Below are positions 51,716 to 60,194 of a stretch of 64,000 nucleotides of DNA, piece by piece. The stretch is taken from positions 1 through 64,000 of the forward strand of contig DSEQ01000011.1 in NCBI GenBank assembly GCA_011056555.1, written 5' to 3'. Position 1 is the first letter of the stretch; the number at the start of each line of letters is the position of its first letter. Below the pieces are notes generated by a model, which was not told the origin of the DNA, did not search any database, and saw only the letters and a program-made list of their open reading frames with translations. The position numbers and the translations under genes are program-made. Origin of the DNA: Candidatus Zixiibacteriota bacterium. Its GTDB lineage: Bacteria > Zixibacteria > MSB-5A5 > JAABVY01.

Positions 51716-53860
51716 CTACTTCAGCCCCTTCATCGATAGCGAAATCCGGTTGCGCTCCAGGTCAATCGAAAGAACTTTAACCTTGACCTTCTGGTTGACA
51801 CGTACCACTGTCGAGGGCTCCTCGACATATTTATCCGCAAGCTGGCTTTTATGCACCAGACCGTCCTGGTGAACCCCTATATCGACAAACGCACCGAAAT
51901 TGGTAACATTCGTGACGATTCCCGGCAGGACCATATTCTCCTTCAAGTCCCCAATGCTGTTAACATTCTCAGCAAAGCTGAAGACCTCGAATTCCTGGCG
52001 CGGGTCGCGTCCCGGCTTGGCAAGCTCATTCATGATGTCCTTCAGAGTGGGCATGCCGATCGTATCGGTCATGTACTTCTTCAAATCAATCCGTTTACGT
52101 AAATCTTCCGATTCCATCAAATCCTCAACCGTACATCCCAGATCCTTTGCCATACGGTTGACTATGTGATAACTCTCCGGATGCACCGCGCTTTTATCCA
52201 GCGGATTTTCGGCATCCCGAATCCGCAGGAAGCCTGCCGCCTGCTCAAATGCTTTGGGGCCGAACTTCGGCACCTCCATCAATTCCTCGCGCGTCTTAAA
52301 ATCACCATGCTCATCCCTGTACTCAATAATTTTCTGGGCCAGATGCGGCCCCACCCCGGAGACATAGGTCAGAAGCTGTTTGCTGGCAGTGTTTAGCTCC
52401 ACCCCGACAGCATTCACGCAGGACATGACAGTATCATCGAGGCTCTGCTTCAGGGCTGACTGGTCGACATCATGCTGGTACTGCCCGACCCCGATCGACT
52501 TGGGATCGATCTTCACAAGTTCCGAGAGCGGATCCATCAGGCGGCGTCCGATGGAAATTGCCCCGCGCACAGTCAGATCATAATCGGGAAATTCCTCCCG
52601 CGCCACATCGGATGCCGAATAAACCGAGGCGCCGGCCTCATTGACCATGACTGTGATGATCTCCTTTGGAAGATCGAGTTTTCGGATGAATGATTCGGTC
52701 TCGCGACCCGCGGTACCATTTCCGATAGCGATAGCCTCGATTCTAAAGCGCTGGCAAAGAGCCTCAATTGCTTCAGCCGATTCCTCCTCTTTGAAATCCG
52801 GCTCATGCGGGAATATGGTCGTATTATACATCGGATTGCCCTGGCGATCGAGGCAGACGACCTTGCACCCGGTTCTGAATCCTGGATCAATCGCCAGAAT
52901 GTTTTTCTGTCCCAGTGGCGGCGACAAAAGCAGCTCTCGAAGATTCTCGGCAAAAACTCTGATCGCCTCATCATCGGCGATCTTTTTATATTCGTTACGA
53001 ATTTCGGTCTCCATCGAGGGCGCCAGAAGGCGTTTGTATGAATCCCTGATCGCGAGCCTGACCTGCTCCAAGGTCTGGTAGTTCCCATCCACAAACAGCT
53101 TATTCAGAAGGCGAATCGCATCCTCTTCAGCGGGCAGGATATGAAAGGATAAATTCCCCTCCTTCTCGCCGCGCATCACCGCCAGCACACGATGTGTGGC
53201 CGCCCTTTTTATCGGCTCCTCCCAGTCAAAATAGTCGCGGTATTTGGTGGCCTCTTCCTCCTTACCCAAAGCCACTTTCGATTTCAAGCGGCCCTTCTCA
53301 TGAAAAAGCTCGCGTATGCGTGAACGCGCGGTCATATCCTCATTGATCCACTCGGCTATGATATCGCGTGCGCCGGAAAGAGCATCCTCGATATTCTCGA
53401 CTTCCTTTTCAGGATCGATAAATTTCTCTGCTTCTCTATCTATCTTGATATTCTCCTGCGCAAAGATCATCTCGGCCAGTGGCTCCAGACCTTTTTCTTT
53501 TGCGATGATCGCCCGTGTACGGCGCCTGGGCTTATAGGGAAGGTAGATGTCCTCGAGTCTGGCCATTGTCTCTGCGGCCATTATTTTGTCCTGTATCTCC
53601 TCGGTCAGAAGCTCGCGCTCATCCAGGGATTTGAGTATCGCATCGCGGCGCTTGTCCAGCTCCCGCAGCTGCTGAACCCGGTCACGGATTCTGGTAATTT
53701 GCACTTCATCCAGTGAGCCGGTAGCCTCCTTGCGGTAACGAGCTATGAACGGCACAGTGGCGCCGTCATCAAGAAGTTCAATTGTCGCGCCCACCTGATG
53801 CTGCCCCAGGTCAAGTTCACGCGCAATTATGGCTATGTGCAAAGCCGGACGATCTTCCAA
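51716..53860 (-). CDS. tex: Tex-family S1 RNA-binding transcription accessory protein
   Basis: 714 residues. N-terminal helical domain with GATVPFIARYRKEATGSLDE, a YqgF/RuvX-like nuclease fold with LAIDPGFRTGCKVVCLD near 330, HhH region (TYVSGVGPHLAQKIIEYRDE near 500), and a C-terminal S1 domain ending SLSMKGLK. It binds nucleic acid and influences transcription; widely conserved. The promoter region upstream contains the compound repeat at 53939. Convergent with the reductive dehalogenase-like gene. Confidence 0.95.
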   Translation of the reverse strand: MEDRPALHIAIIARELDLGQHQVGATIELLDDGATVPFIARYRKEATGSLDEVQITRIRDRVQQLRELDKRRDAILKSLDERELLTEEIQDKIMAAETMARLEDIYLPYKPRRRTRAIIAKEKGLEPLAEMIFAQENIKIDREAEKFIDPEKEVENIEDALSGARDIIAEWINEDMTARSRIRELFHEKGRLKSKVALGKEEEATKYRDYFDWEEPIKRAATHRVLAVMRGEKEGNLSFHILPAEEDAIRLLNKLFVDGNYQTLEQVRLAIRDSYKRLLAPSMETEIRNEYKKIADDEAIRVFAENLRELLLSPPLGQKNILAIDPGFRTGCKVVCLDRQGNPMYNTTIFPHEPDFKEEESAEAIEALCQRFRIEAIAIGNGTAGRETESFIRKLDLPKEIITVMVNEAGASVYSASDVAREEFPDYDLTVRGAISIGRRLMDPLSELVKIDPKSIGVGQYQHDVDQSALKQSLDDTVMSCVNAVGVELNTASKQLLTYVSGVGPHLAQKIIEYRDEHGDFKTREELMEVPKFGPKAFEQAAGFLRIRDAENPLDKSAVHPESYHIVNRMAKDLGCTVEDLMESEDLRKRIDLKKYMTDTIGMPTLKDIMNELAKPGRDPRQEFEVFSFAENVNSIGDLKENMVLPGIVTNVTNFGAFVDIGVHQDGLVHKSQLADKYVEEPSTVVRVNQKVKVKVLSIDLERNRISLSMKGLK

Positions 53861-53938
53861 AGCTGTCTCCTCGAATTCTGATGAGGATGAAAATAATTGA
53901 TAATTGCCTTTTGGTCAAGCTATTGCGTTTACATACGT

Positions 53939-54115
53939 AATCTAAAGGGCTTGTTGATAAACCCTGATGGCGTAGCGTTGGGTCTTGATTCCTTCGCAGA
54001 CGGAATTGTGACCCAACGCAAATGCCTGCTATATAATAAGGCGCAGGGTCACACCCCCAGATTCCATCGAGTGCCAAGACCCTGCGCGACAAAAGTACCT
54101 TTTTCAACACGCCCT
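53939..54115. repeat. Compound element: outer stem enclosing two perfect 10-bp stem-loops
   Basis: AGGGCTTGTTGA (53946-53957) pairs with TCAACACGCCCT (54104-54115) with one mismatch. Inside are GCGTTGGGTC/GACCCAACGC (53975-53984 and 54010-54019) and GCGCAGGGTC/GACCCTGCGC (54041-54050 and 54078-54087), each with a 25-27-base loop. The left end shares ~20 bases with 50007. There is no coding frame with an RBS. Confidence 0.7.
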
Positions 54116-54128
54116 GAATCCTGGGTAG

Positions 54129-54197
54129 CACGCCCAAACTCGCTTTGGGCGTGATCAAAACTGCCGCCTGCCGGAACTCAGATTGGGCAGGCCGCCA
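54129..54197. repeat. Palindromes of the 10.8-kb cluster family
   Basis: CACGCCCAAA-ctcgc-TTTGGGCGTG (54129-54153) repeats the arms of 11031-11054 with another loop. It is followed by GCCTGCC...GGGCAGGC (54165-54192). Both sites end near a CCACCCGG. Confidence 0.75.
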
Positions 54198-54222
54198 CCA
54201 CCCGGTTTATTTCGTGCGAGGC

Positions 54223-54253
54223 AAAAAAAAGCATCCGGCCGAAGCCGGATGCC
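54223..54253 (-). terminator. Terminator of the superoxide dismutase gene
   Basis: On the minus strand GGCATCCGGC, loop TTCG, GCCGGATGC then eight T. A UUCG-class loop on a GC stem. Confidence 0.9.
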
Positions 54254-54292
54254 GGGAATTAAGTAGCCCACTTTTACATTGTTTCAAATCAA

Positions 54293-54919
54293 CTACCTTA
54301 CAAATTTCTTGTAACGGTCGTTGATTCGGCCCCAATGTAAATTATCCATAAAATTATCGATATACTTGGCACGGCCCGGGCCATCCTTGTGGTAATAGGC
54401 ATGCTCGAAGACGTCCAGTGAAATCAGCGGTATGCCGCCCCAGATGGCGCCGTACTGGTGTTCATCGACCAGCACATTCATCAGCCTGCCGCTGTAGAGC
54501 TGGTCCCAGACCAGAAGTCCCCATCCGGAAAGCTTGGCCGCAAAAGCGGTCTGTTTGAAATCCTTCTTCCAGTTTTCGATGCTGCCGAATTCCTTTTCGA
54601 TTGCAGAGACAATATCGGGACCTTTAGAGGTATCACCATCACCACCCAGGACTTCCCAGTATATATCATGCAAAAGCGCACCGGAATGATTCCAGGTCAG
54701 CCTGCGCTTGAGTTCCCCAAACTCGGACCAGTTGCCGTTGGCCGCATCAACATCGGCCTTCTCCAGAGCCTGCTCAATTTTGTTGAGAAATGTGACATAG
54801 CCCTTGTGATGTGTGTTGTAGTGCCAGTCAGTCGTCTCCGGGGAAACAACATTCTTTAAAAGCTTTTTGGCCTCATCGTCGGAATAAGGCCTCGGATTAA
54901 ATTTCCATTCATAAGCCAT
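54293..54919 (-). CDS. sodB: Fe/Mn superoxide dismutase
   Basis: Converts superoxide to peroxide and oxygen. 208 residues. Metal ligands seen: HHKGYVTFLN (His near 38), NHSGALLHDIYW (His near 87), DVFEHAYY (Asp and His near 170-174). WGLLVWDQ and HQYGAIWGG give the second-shell Trp/Gln pattern. Fe versus Mn use cannot be read reliably. AAAAAGGAGAGTAATC precedes the ATG. Single-gene unit with its own terminator. Confidence 0.95.
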   Translation of the reverse strand: MAYEWKFNPRPYSDDEAKKLLKNVVSPETTDWHYNTHHKGYVTFLNKIEQALEKADVDAANGNWSEFGELKRRLTWNHSGALLHDIYWEVLGGDGDTSKGPDIVSAIEKEFGSIENWKKDFKQTAFAAKLSGWGLLVWDQLYSGRLMNVLVDEHQYGAIWGGIPLISLDVFEHAYYHKDGPGRAKYIDNFMDNLHWGRINDRYKKFVR

Positions 54920-55148
54920 GATTACTCTCCTTTTTTTATTGTAGACCTGTGCAAAATTTCTGATATAATTCCTTATGAGCTATAGTATTACACGATCACC
55001 TCGAAAACTTTGAATTCATCTTCATAGCACCCGTCCAAATAGTAATCTATATAAACTGTGCTTAAATACTATTGTTCCTTATTTGGATAAAAAAAGTGTA
55101 CTTTTTAGTAAAGATTGAGCTGTGGAGTGTTATCGATTATATTCAACC

Positions 55149-56108
55149 TCAAGCGAGGACATGTTTTTTGAACCAATCCAGGGTTTCCCGATTGGCATCC
55201 TGCATAGGGGTGGGCTTGAAGTGGGGAAGCATACCCCTGAGTTTATCATCATTGAGTTGAATATTATTCTCAAACAGATACGCCATCTCTTTTATTTCCC
55301 TCACAATCGGTACAAATGGGCTCAGGATTGTAATTGCCAATTTTGAGATGGTCTTGATTTTCGGCTGTGTGCCGGCCAGCTCGGCGATCTTGCGCAGCCA
55401 GTGTTCGACCGAGCTCACCGTAATTCCGCCAAAATTGATTTCCTCATAGTTGGCCAGGTCCTCACGATACATCAAGCGCACAAATAGCTCTCCCGCATCG
55501 AGAATATAGACGAGCTGATGGGGGATGTCGGTCCTGATCAGCCATTTCATCGGTTTGCCTTCAAGAGCATTCTTGAATATTGGCATCATCAGGCCATTGG
55601 TAACATTGGGGCCGAAGAAATCCGGGAGACGCAGCAGTAACACACGGCAGCCACCTTCGATCACAGCGTCCTTGAGCATCAGCTCAAGCTCAACCCTGAT
55701 TCTTCCCTTTTTTGTGATTGGCGCCGGTTTCGAATCTTCATAGATGGGCGAGGTCATGCCGTAGTTATATACATTGCCGGGAAACAGAATTGTGGCCTTA
55801 TTTTCCCGCGCCGCGTTGATCACATTTCGAGTGGCATTTTCCATATTGCCTTCCCACTTGTCATAGGGGAAATTGATACCGTGAAAAATGAAATTTTTGC
55901 CCTTTGCCAGTTTGGAAACCAGCCTGGAATCCAAAGCATCACCCTCAGCAACTTCCAGCTTTGGATTCTCACCGAAAAGATTCAGAGCCTTCTCGCGCTT
56001 TCTCACCAGTGCGGTCACCGGCCTGCCTGTCTCCAGTAGTTTTGTTACGAATGCCGAACCGATCGAACCGGTCGCCCCCAGAACCAGACAATATGAATTA
56101 GCGTCCAA
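55149..56108 (-). CDS. Extended/atypical SDR (NAD(P)-dependent epimerase/dehydratase) with UUG start
   Basis: 319 residues. CLVLGATGSIGSAFVTKLL at the N terminus is the GxxGxxG dinucleotide loop; GRPVTALVRKREKA suits NADP binding; then EGDALD, HGINFPYDKW, YNYG. The catalytic Tyr-xxx-Lys is not clear, so an atypical SDR (NmrA/TMR-like) is likely. Start is TTG at 56108, chosen because AAAGGAG lies eight bases upstream and no ATG fits. Function unknown. The A/T-rich gap 54920-55148 holds small A/T hairpins only. Confidence 0.83.
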   Translation of the reverse strand: MDANSYCLVLGATGSIGSAFVTKLLETGRPVTALVRKREKALNLFGENPKLEVAEGDALDSRLVSKLAKGKNFIFHGINFPYDKWEGNMENATRNVINAARENKATILFPGNVYNYGMTSPIYEDSKPAPITKKGRIRVELELMLKDAVIEGGCRVLLLRLPDFFGPNVTNGLMMPIFKNALEGKPMKWLIRTDIPHQLVYILDAGELFVRLMYREDLANYEEINFGGITVSSVEHWLRKIAELAGTQPKIKTISKLAITILSPFVPIVREIKEMAYLFENNIQLNDDKLRGMLPHFKPTPMQDANRETLDWFKKHVLA

Positions 56109-56248
56109 TGTTTTGCTCCTTTTATTGCTTATCCCTTTTTAGCTTATTTAAGAGATATCATCCCTTCCCGGTCCCATAGTTTTCTCCGGGATTCAGTTTA
56201 CTAAATTGTAATGCTGCCTGTCAATGGATAAAAGTGATGTTCCCGCAG

Positions 56249-56782
56249 TTATGAGGATAACATGAAATATGTATTCACTTCATCTGTTCCGCTGCTGAAC
56301 CACCAAACCCTGAATCCCTTTTCCTTTGCCTTATCGATTATCGGGGCCGGTATAAACGGGGTTATCAGCACGAGGATCCGGTTCTGTTCCAGTTTATTCA
56401 GGGCGGACATAACCTTCCCGAGCGGCTGCTCTCCGGCGTCGAGCAGGGGACGTGCATCGATTGTATCTGCAATCCTGGAATCATCCGCCCATTCCGGCCG
56501 GGCAGCTTCTTCATCGGAAGAATCAGCGGCTAAACCAGGCGCTTCCGCCAATCCCGCTTCCCGCCTCAACCTGTTAATCATTTCGCCCAGGCCGACATTA
56601 CCCACCCTGGCCGCCTGTCGGAGTGATGTCACTCTGGCGATGGTCTTCCTCAGAATTGGATTTCGCAGTTTTTTGAAGGCCGGAGCGATATCTATTAATG
56701 TCTCTTCCAGATGCGGATATTCATTGAGTAATTCACCCACCTTAGTTTTGGGAGTTATATCTAATTTTCGGCCACTGTCCAT
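56249..56782 (-). CDS. DUF1858-DUF2249 protein
   Basis: 177 residues. N-terminal DUF1858 (ITPKTKVGELLNEYPHLEET, then NPILRKTIARVTSLRQAA), a linker of acidic residues, and C-terminal DUF2249 (IDARPLLDAGEQPLGKVMSA and ITPFIPAPIIDKAKEKGF). The same domains occur in ScdA/RIC-like repair proteins and their neighbours. It follows the hemerythrin gene by nine bases, hence the same operon and probably the same redox or nitric-oxide sensing task. Confidence 0.9.
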   Translation of the reverse strand: MDSGRKLDITPKTKVGELLNEYPHLEETLIDIAPAFKKLRNPILRKTIARVTSLRQAARVGNVGLGEMINRLRREAGLAEAPGLAADSSDEEAARPEWADDSRIADTIDARPLLDAGEQPLGKVMSALNKLEQNRILVLITPFIPAPIIDKAKEKGFRVWWFSSGTDEVNTYFMLSS

Positions 56783-56791
56783 ATAGCTCTC

Positions 56792-58024
56792 CTATTCAGC
56801 ATAGTTCAGGAGCCTCTGCTCGCCCTCGAGCTGACGCTTTTCTGTCAGGTCCTGGCTGACTTCCAGAACTCCCTGGTATTCCCCCTCTCTGGATCTAAGC
56901 GCATAATACTCGATACTTATAAACCTGCCCTTCATCTCGATCCAGAATGCCGCTCGATCATGTTTGCCTGACTTGAAATCTTCCAGAATCTTTTCCACGA
57001 TGTGCACTGATTTGGGCGGATGACATAGCTGCACCTGCCGCCCGAGGATGGCGCGGCTGCGTTCAAAAATCCGCTCTTTGCCCTGAGTAAAGTAGCGGAC
57101 TGTATCATCTTTATCGACAAAGGTCAGGTCGAACGGGATTGTATTCAATATGGTATTTATCTCATCCTTTGTGAAACTGCCGCTGGGAAGCTGAATCCTT
57201 TCTCCGTCCCTTACCTCTTTTTCCGGTATATCGATATCCTGCGGCCTCCATTCATCCTTCGGATCGTAGAGACAATATCCGATCTCGAGGCTTTGATTAT
57301 AGATGTCAAACCATTCGGAATCCTCGAGGGTATCCATACTCATGGGAAAGAGAATTTCCTCTTCCTTGTAAATCATTTCCTCGATCGCCTCAGCGGCAGG
57401 TTTAAGTGCAAGCTCAATTACGCTTTCCGCTTCGCCGGCAGAATATTCCTGCGTGGCCGCCAAAGCCTCAACGGCCGAATTCAGGAGCTCGCGGGCCTCG
57501 TCATGCTTGCCCCACATCACCGTCGGGGGGCCGGTTATGCCATGTTTTTCCAGGTATGGAAAGAGCAGGTTCTCCTTGCGCTTGTAGTGTTTGTCAACAT
57601 CCGTCAATGCATGAATATGGTTTCTGACCTCGGCCATCTCGGCTGAAGCATCCTCATCGTCATCCATCTTCTCGATTTTTGAGAAACTCTTCTTGAGTTC
57701 ATTCAGATGCCATCCCAGGCCGCGGTTCTCCTGCAGAAATGTGTGCACAGGATGGCCGGGAGGAGCCTCTTTCGAGCCTTCTTGAGAGATCGCTCCCTCC
57801 AGCGCTTTGGTGTGAATATCGCAAAGTTTTAAAATCTCGCCGGGAGGCATTCCCTCCGAAATAAGCTCCTGCTCGACTAATACCACGTCCTCGTATGGAA
57901 CCTTGCCCAGAAGCTGTATAAGCTGAGCTTTTACCGCTTCAGGGGCCTGCCCCTCATGAAGCTGCTTTATCATGTGTTTCAGGAGGGCGCGTCTCTTTTC
58001 GGCATTATTTATTAACTCGCTCAT
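56792..58024 (-). CDS. DUF438-hemerythrin-PAS protein
   Basis: 410 residues from the ATG at 58024, preceded by GAAAGGAAG. DUF438 at about 10-75 (RALLKHMIKQLHEGQAPEAV), a hemerythrin HHE domain at ~90-220 with iron-binding His/Glu in HPVHTFLQENRGL, DVDKHYKRKENLLFPYLEK and WGKHDEAR / YKEEEILFP, then a PAS domain at ~280-395 (NTIPFDLTFVDKDDTVRYF). It likely senses oxygen or nitric oxide at a di-iron site. It leads the two-gene operon with the DUF1858-DUF2249 gene. Confidence 0.92.
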   Translation of the reverse strand: MSELINNAEKRRALLKHMIKQLHEGQAPEAVKAQLIQLLGKVPYEDVVLVEQELISEGMPPGEILKLCDIHTKALEGAISQEGSKEAPPGHPVHTFLQENRGLGWHLNELKKSFSKIEKMDDDEDASAEMAEVRNHIHALTDVDKHYKRKENLLFPYLEKHGITGPPTVMWGKHDEARELLNSAVEALAATQEYSAGEAESVIELALKPAAEAIEEMIYKEEEILFPMSMDTLEDSEWFDIYNQSLEIGYCLYDPKDEWRPQDIDIPEKEVRDGERIQLPSGSFTKDEINTILNTIPFDLTFVDKDDTVRYFTQGKERIFERSRAILGRQVQLCHPPKSVHIVEKILEDFKSGKHDRAAFWIEMKGRFISIEYYALRSREGEYQGVLEVSQDLTEKRQLEGEQRLLNYAE

Positions 58025-58162
58025 TTTCACTTCCTTTCATTTCAATTCAATTTTCACGCTAATATAGCCTTAGGAGACCTAACTGTCCTTGACCTAAATC
58101 AATAATCAGGATATAATCTCTCTCCTTTTGTATATAAAAATAGCTTATCAGAATATAAAGAA

Positions 58163-58327
58163 TCACCGCCCTGATTTCTTGGTGACGGGCCACGATAGTC
58201 CGAAGAAGAGGCCGAAGAAAAGGAAATTCTGCCACCCAAGACTGCCCGTGATCAGATATATAACGGTATTCAGAACAATCGTGATAATGGCGCTTATTCC
58301 AAGGCTGACGAGTATTTGCCTGAGCAT
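58163..58327 (-). CDS. Small two-helix membrane protein (54 aa)
   Basis: A short gene: starts MLRQILVSLG, hydrophobic to about residue 27, then SLGWQNFLFFGLFFGLSWP as a second helix, ending KKSGR. AGGA is four bases before the ATG. A hairpin at 58348-58370 separates it from the upstream gene. Family unknown. Confidence 0.6.
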   Translation of the reverse strand: MLRQILVSLGISAIITIVLNTVIYLITGSLGWQNFLFFGLFFGLSWPVTKKSGR

Positions 58328-58347
58328 AATTCCTGCATCTAAGATAA

Positions 58348-58370
58348 ACCCCGCCAGTCAGCAGCGGGGT
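58348..58370 (-). terminator. Hairpin after the 123-aa gene
   Basis: ACCCCGC/GCGGGGT with a 9-base loop, followed on the minus strand by TTATCTT. It may end the upstream transcript. Confidence 0.5.
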
Positions 58371-58388
58371 CGAGATCGAAGCTGTTTT

Positions 58389-58760
58389 TTATGAGCCGAT
58401 CATATCTATAATCGCTTCTTCGGTCCTGTCGGGCGCGGTTAGCCTGATGTTTTCCGCCAGGTCACCCAGGAGTTCCTTGGCGCGGCCATAATGTTCGCGT
58501 CCGCATATAAGCAGTATCGGTATTTTGAGCTTGATGCAGGTCCAGAGAACATCCTTCACTGTCATTTCCATCTCATGAGTCGGCAGCACCTTGTGAAAAT
58601 ACCCCACCACCACAGAGATATTGTCATCTCTGGTGATATGGCCCACGTATTTGCCATAGTTATCAAAACCATTTCCAAGCGGCATAGTTGAATGTCCCGT
58701 GATAGATAGATTGGCCAGTACCAGCGGGTCGGTTCCCTCGAAATAGCCAATTACGCCCAT
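58389..58760 (-). CDS. Hypothetical alpha/beta protein (123 aa)
   Basis: Not recognised. Soluble; alternating strands and helices (VIGYFEGTDPLVLAN, ISVVVGYFHKVL, IPILLICGREHYGRAKELL) suggest a Rossmann-like three-layer fold. ACAGGAGACACAGC precedes the ATG. It follows the SLOG/AbiGi-like gene by 75 bases on the same strand and may be a partner. Confidence 0.6.
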   Translation of the reverse strand: MGVIGYFEGTDPLVLANLSITGHSTMPLGNGFDNYGKYVGHITRDDNISVVVGYFHKVLPTHEMEMTVKDVLWTCIKLKIPILLICGREHYGRAKELLGDLAENIRLTAPDRTEEAIIDMIGS

Positions 58761-58835
58761 GCTGTGTCTCCTGTTTTTCTGCCCGATAAAGACTTTGATT
58801 TTACTGGATTAAAGAAAAAGATGGCGGGCAAAAAG

Positions 58836-59969
58836 TCAACTCAATTCTGTAAAGGGGATGATCTTATAGGGACAATCGAAAATATCCGATCTATTTCGAA
58901 CCAGGAGGAGCACCTTTTCAGGAGGAATTTGCGACAGGTCGAGGCTGCCGAAATGCCTCCATTCACGTTCCGGTTCCCAATCACCACCCATTTCTCCGGG
59001 ATTTTGATAAAAGGGTTTTTCCTTATCACTGAGTTTATAATACTTTTCCGGTTCGTCATAAATGACCGGTTTGATCCCGATGCGCAAAGCATAGTCTTTT
59101 TCTATGGCAATCCCATACGGTTCGAAGTTCCAGCGCACATAACGGGGGCGCCATCTTATAAGCGAGACAGCGTTGCGGGGAGAGAGCTCCGTGAAGGATA
59201 CGACCTTATGTCCGCCTCGAATGTGGTAATATGTGGACCATATCTTTTTCACCTCCACTATTCGCTTCAATGTCTGCAGGGCTGATCTGGGATACTCGCT
59301 GTCCGACTCAAAAATTGCCTGATAAAACTTCGCCGAGGATTCTCCCGGCCAGGGCGTATAGGTTGAACGGGTATAGTGTGTCAAATGCTTCCATTTAAAG
59401 CTTTTTAGCTCGTCCGAAAGCTCCTGCCTCGAAACTGCAACTTTTGCTTTTCTCGCCGGGAAGTCCCGGTTGATGTTAAAGCGCAGGGTAGCATCGGAAA
59501 ATTTCGCCGGGTTGTCCCGGAGAAGGGTCTCCAGATTTCCTTCTTCCCGAAGGCATACCGGATATATCTGATTCGCCAGTGAGACCACGATCTTGTCGCG
59601 CTCGCTCCAGGCAGTCTTTCCCCTCAGGCCCCTTTTTTTGCACTTGAAGAACATGAATCCTGTTTTAGAGTTGTCGAGCTCAAAGTCCTCTATGATATCA
59701 CGCCTGATCTCCTCCTGATCCTCTCTTTCATCCAATGGGGCCACTATGACCTGTTTTCCTCCAAGATGTCCGGCTGCCCAGACCAGAAATTCCCACGTGT
59801 TCATGCCAATCGAGGTGACGATGGCGCAGCCCCGGGATATGGCGTCCTCAACTGCTTTATAGCTGTTCTGGATCCATGGATCAGACCCAACCGGAGTCTT
59901 TGATTGTCGGGAGTTCAGGATAACCGCCTTCTCCCCTTTTAGGATAGCATCATCCCCCAAATAATACAT
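58836..59969 (-). CDS. Two-domain protein: DprA/LOG (SLOG)-like N terminus and DUF2971/AbiGi-like C terminus
   Basis: 377 residues, no signal peptide. N-terminal ~80 residues look like a SLOG nucleotide-binding fold (AVILNSRQSKTPVG, GCAIVTSIGMNTWEFLVWAA, GGKQVIVAPL). The C-terminal half has LTHYTRS, VVSFTELSP, NFEPYGIAIEKDYALR, IKPVIYDEP and WEPEREWR, the pattern of the DUF2971/AbiGi group linked to abortive infection. I infer a sensor-effector layout for phage or stress response; catalysis is not shown. The upstream gap 59970-60194 is A/T rich with no clear promoter. Confidence 0.6.
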   Translation of the reverse strand: MYYLGDDAILKGEKAVILNSRQSKTPVGSDPWIQNSYKAVEDAISRGCAIVTSIGMNTWEFLVWAAGHLGGKQVIVAPLDEREDQEEIRRDIIEDFELDNSKTGFMFFKCKKRGLRGKTAWSERDKIVVSLANQIYPVCLREEGNLETLLRDNPAKFSDATLRFNINRDFPARKAKVAVSRQELSDELKSFKWKHLTHYTRSTYTPWPGESSAKFYQAIFESDSEYPRSALQTLKRIVEVKKIWSTYYHIRGGHKVVSFTELSPRNAVSLIRWRPRYVRWNFEPYGIAIEKDYALRIGIKPVIYDEPEKYYKLSDKEKPFYQNPGEMGGDWEPEREWRHFGSLDLSQIPPEKVLLLVRNRSDIFDCPYKIIPFTELS

Positions 59970-60135
59970 TTTTAAGCCCGCTCAAATGTTGTAAGTCCAA
60001 TTTTCCAAGCCCCTACTTGTGGTATTTCATAAATAAGCAGCCATGGGCTTCTGATAATTCAATTTCTGAGATGACAATATAAGCCAAAAAAGCGTCTATA
60101 CAAAATCAAATTTTCAAAAATTGAATAAATGAAAT

Positions 60136-60171
60136 AAAAAACGCGCGAAAGATTAAGATTCTCTCACGCGT
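60136..60171 (-). terminator. Terminator of hutU
   Basis: On the minus strand an imperfect stem ACGCGTGAGAGA/TCTTTCGCGCGT then TTTTTTATTT. Confidence 0.75.
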
Positions 60172-60194
60172 TCAATAAACAATTCTATTCCAGC

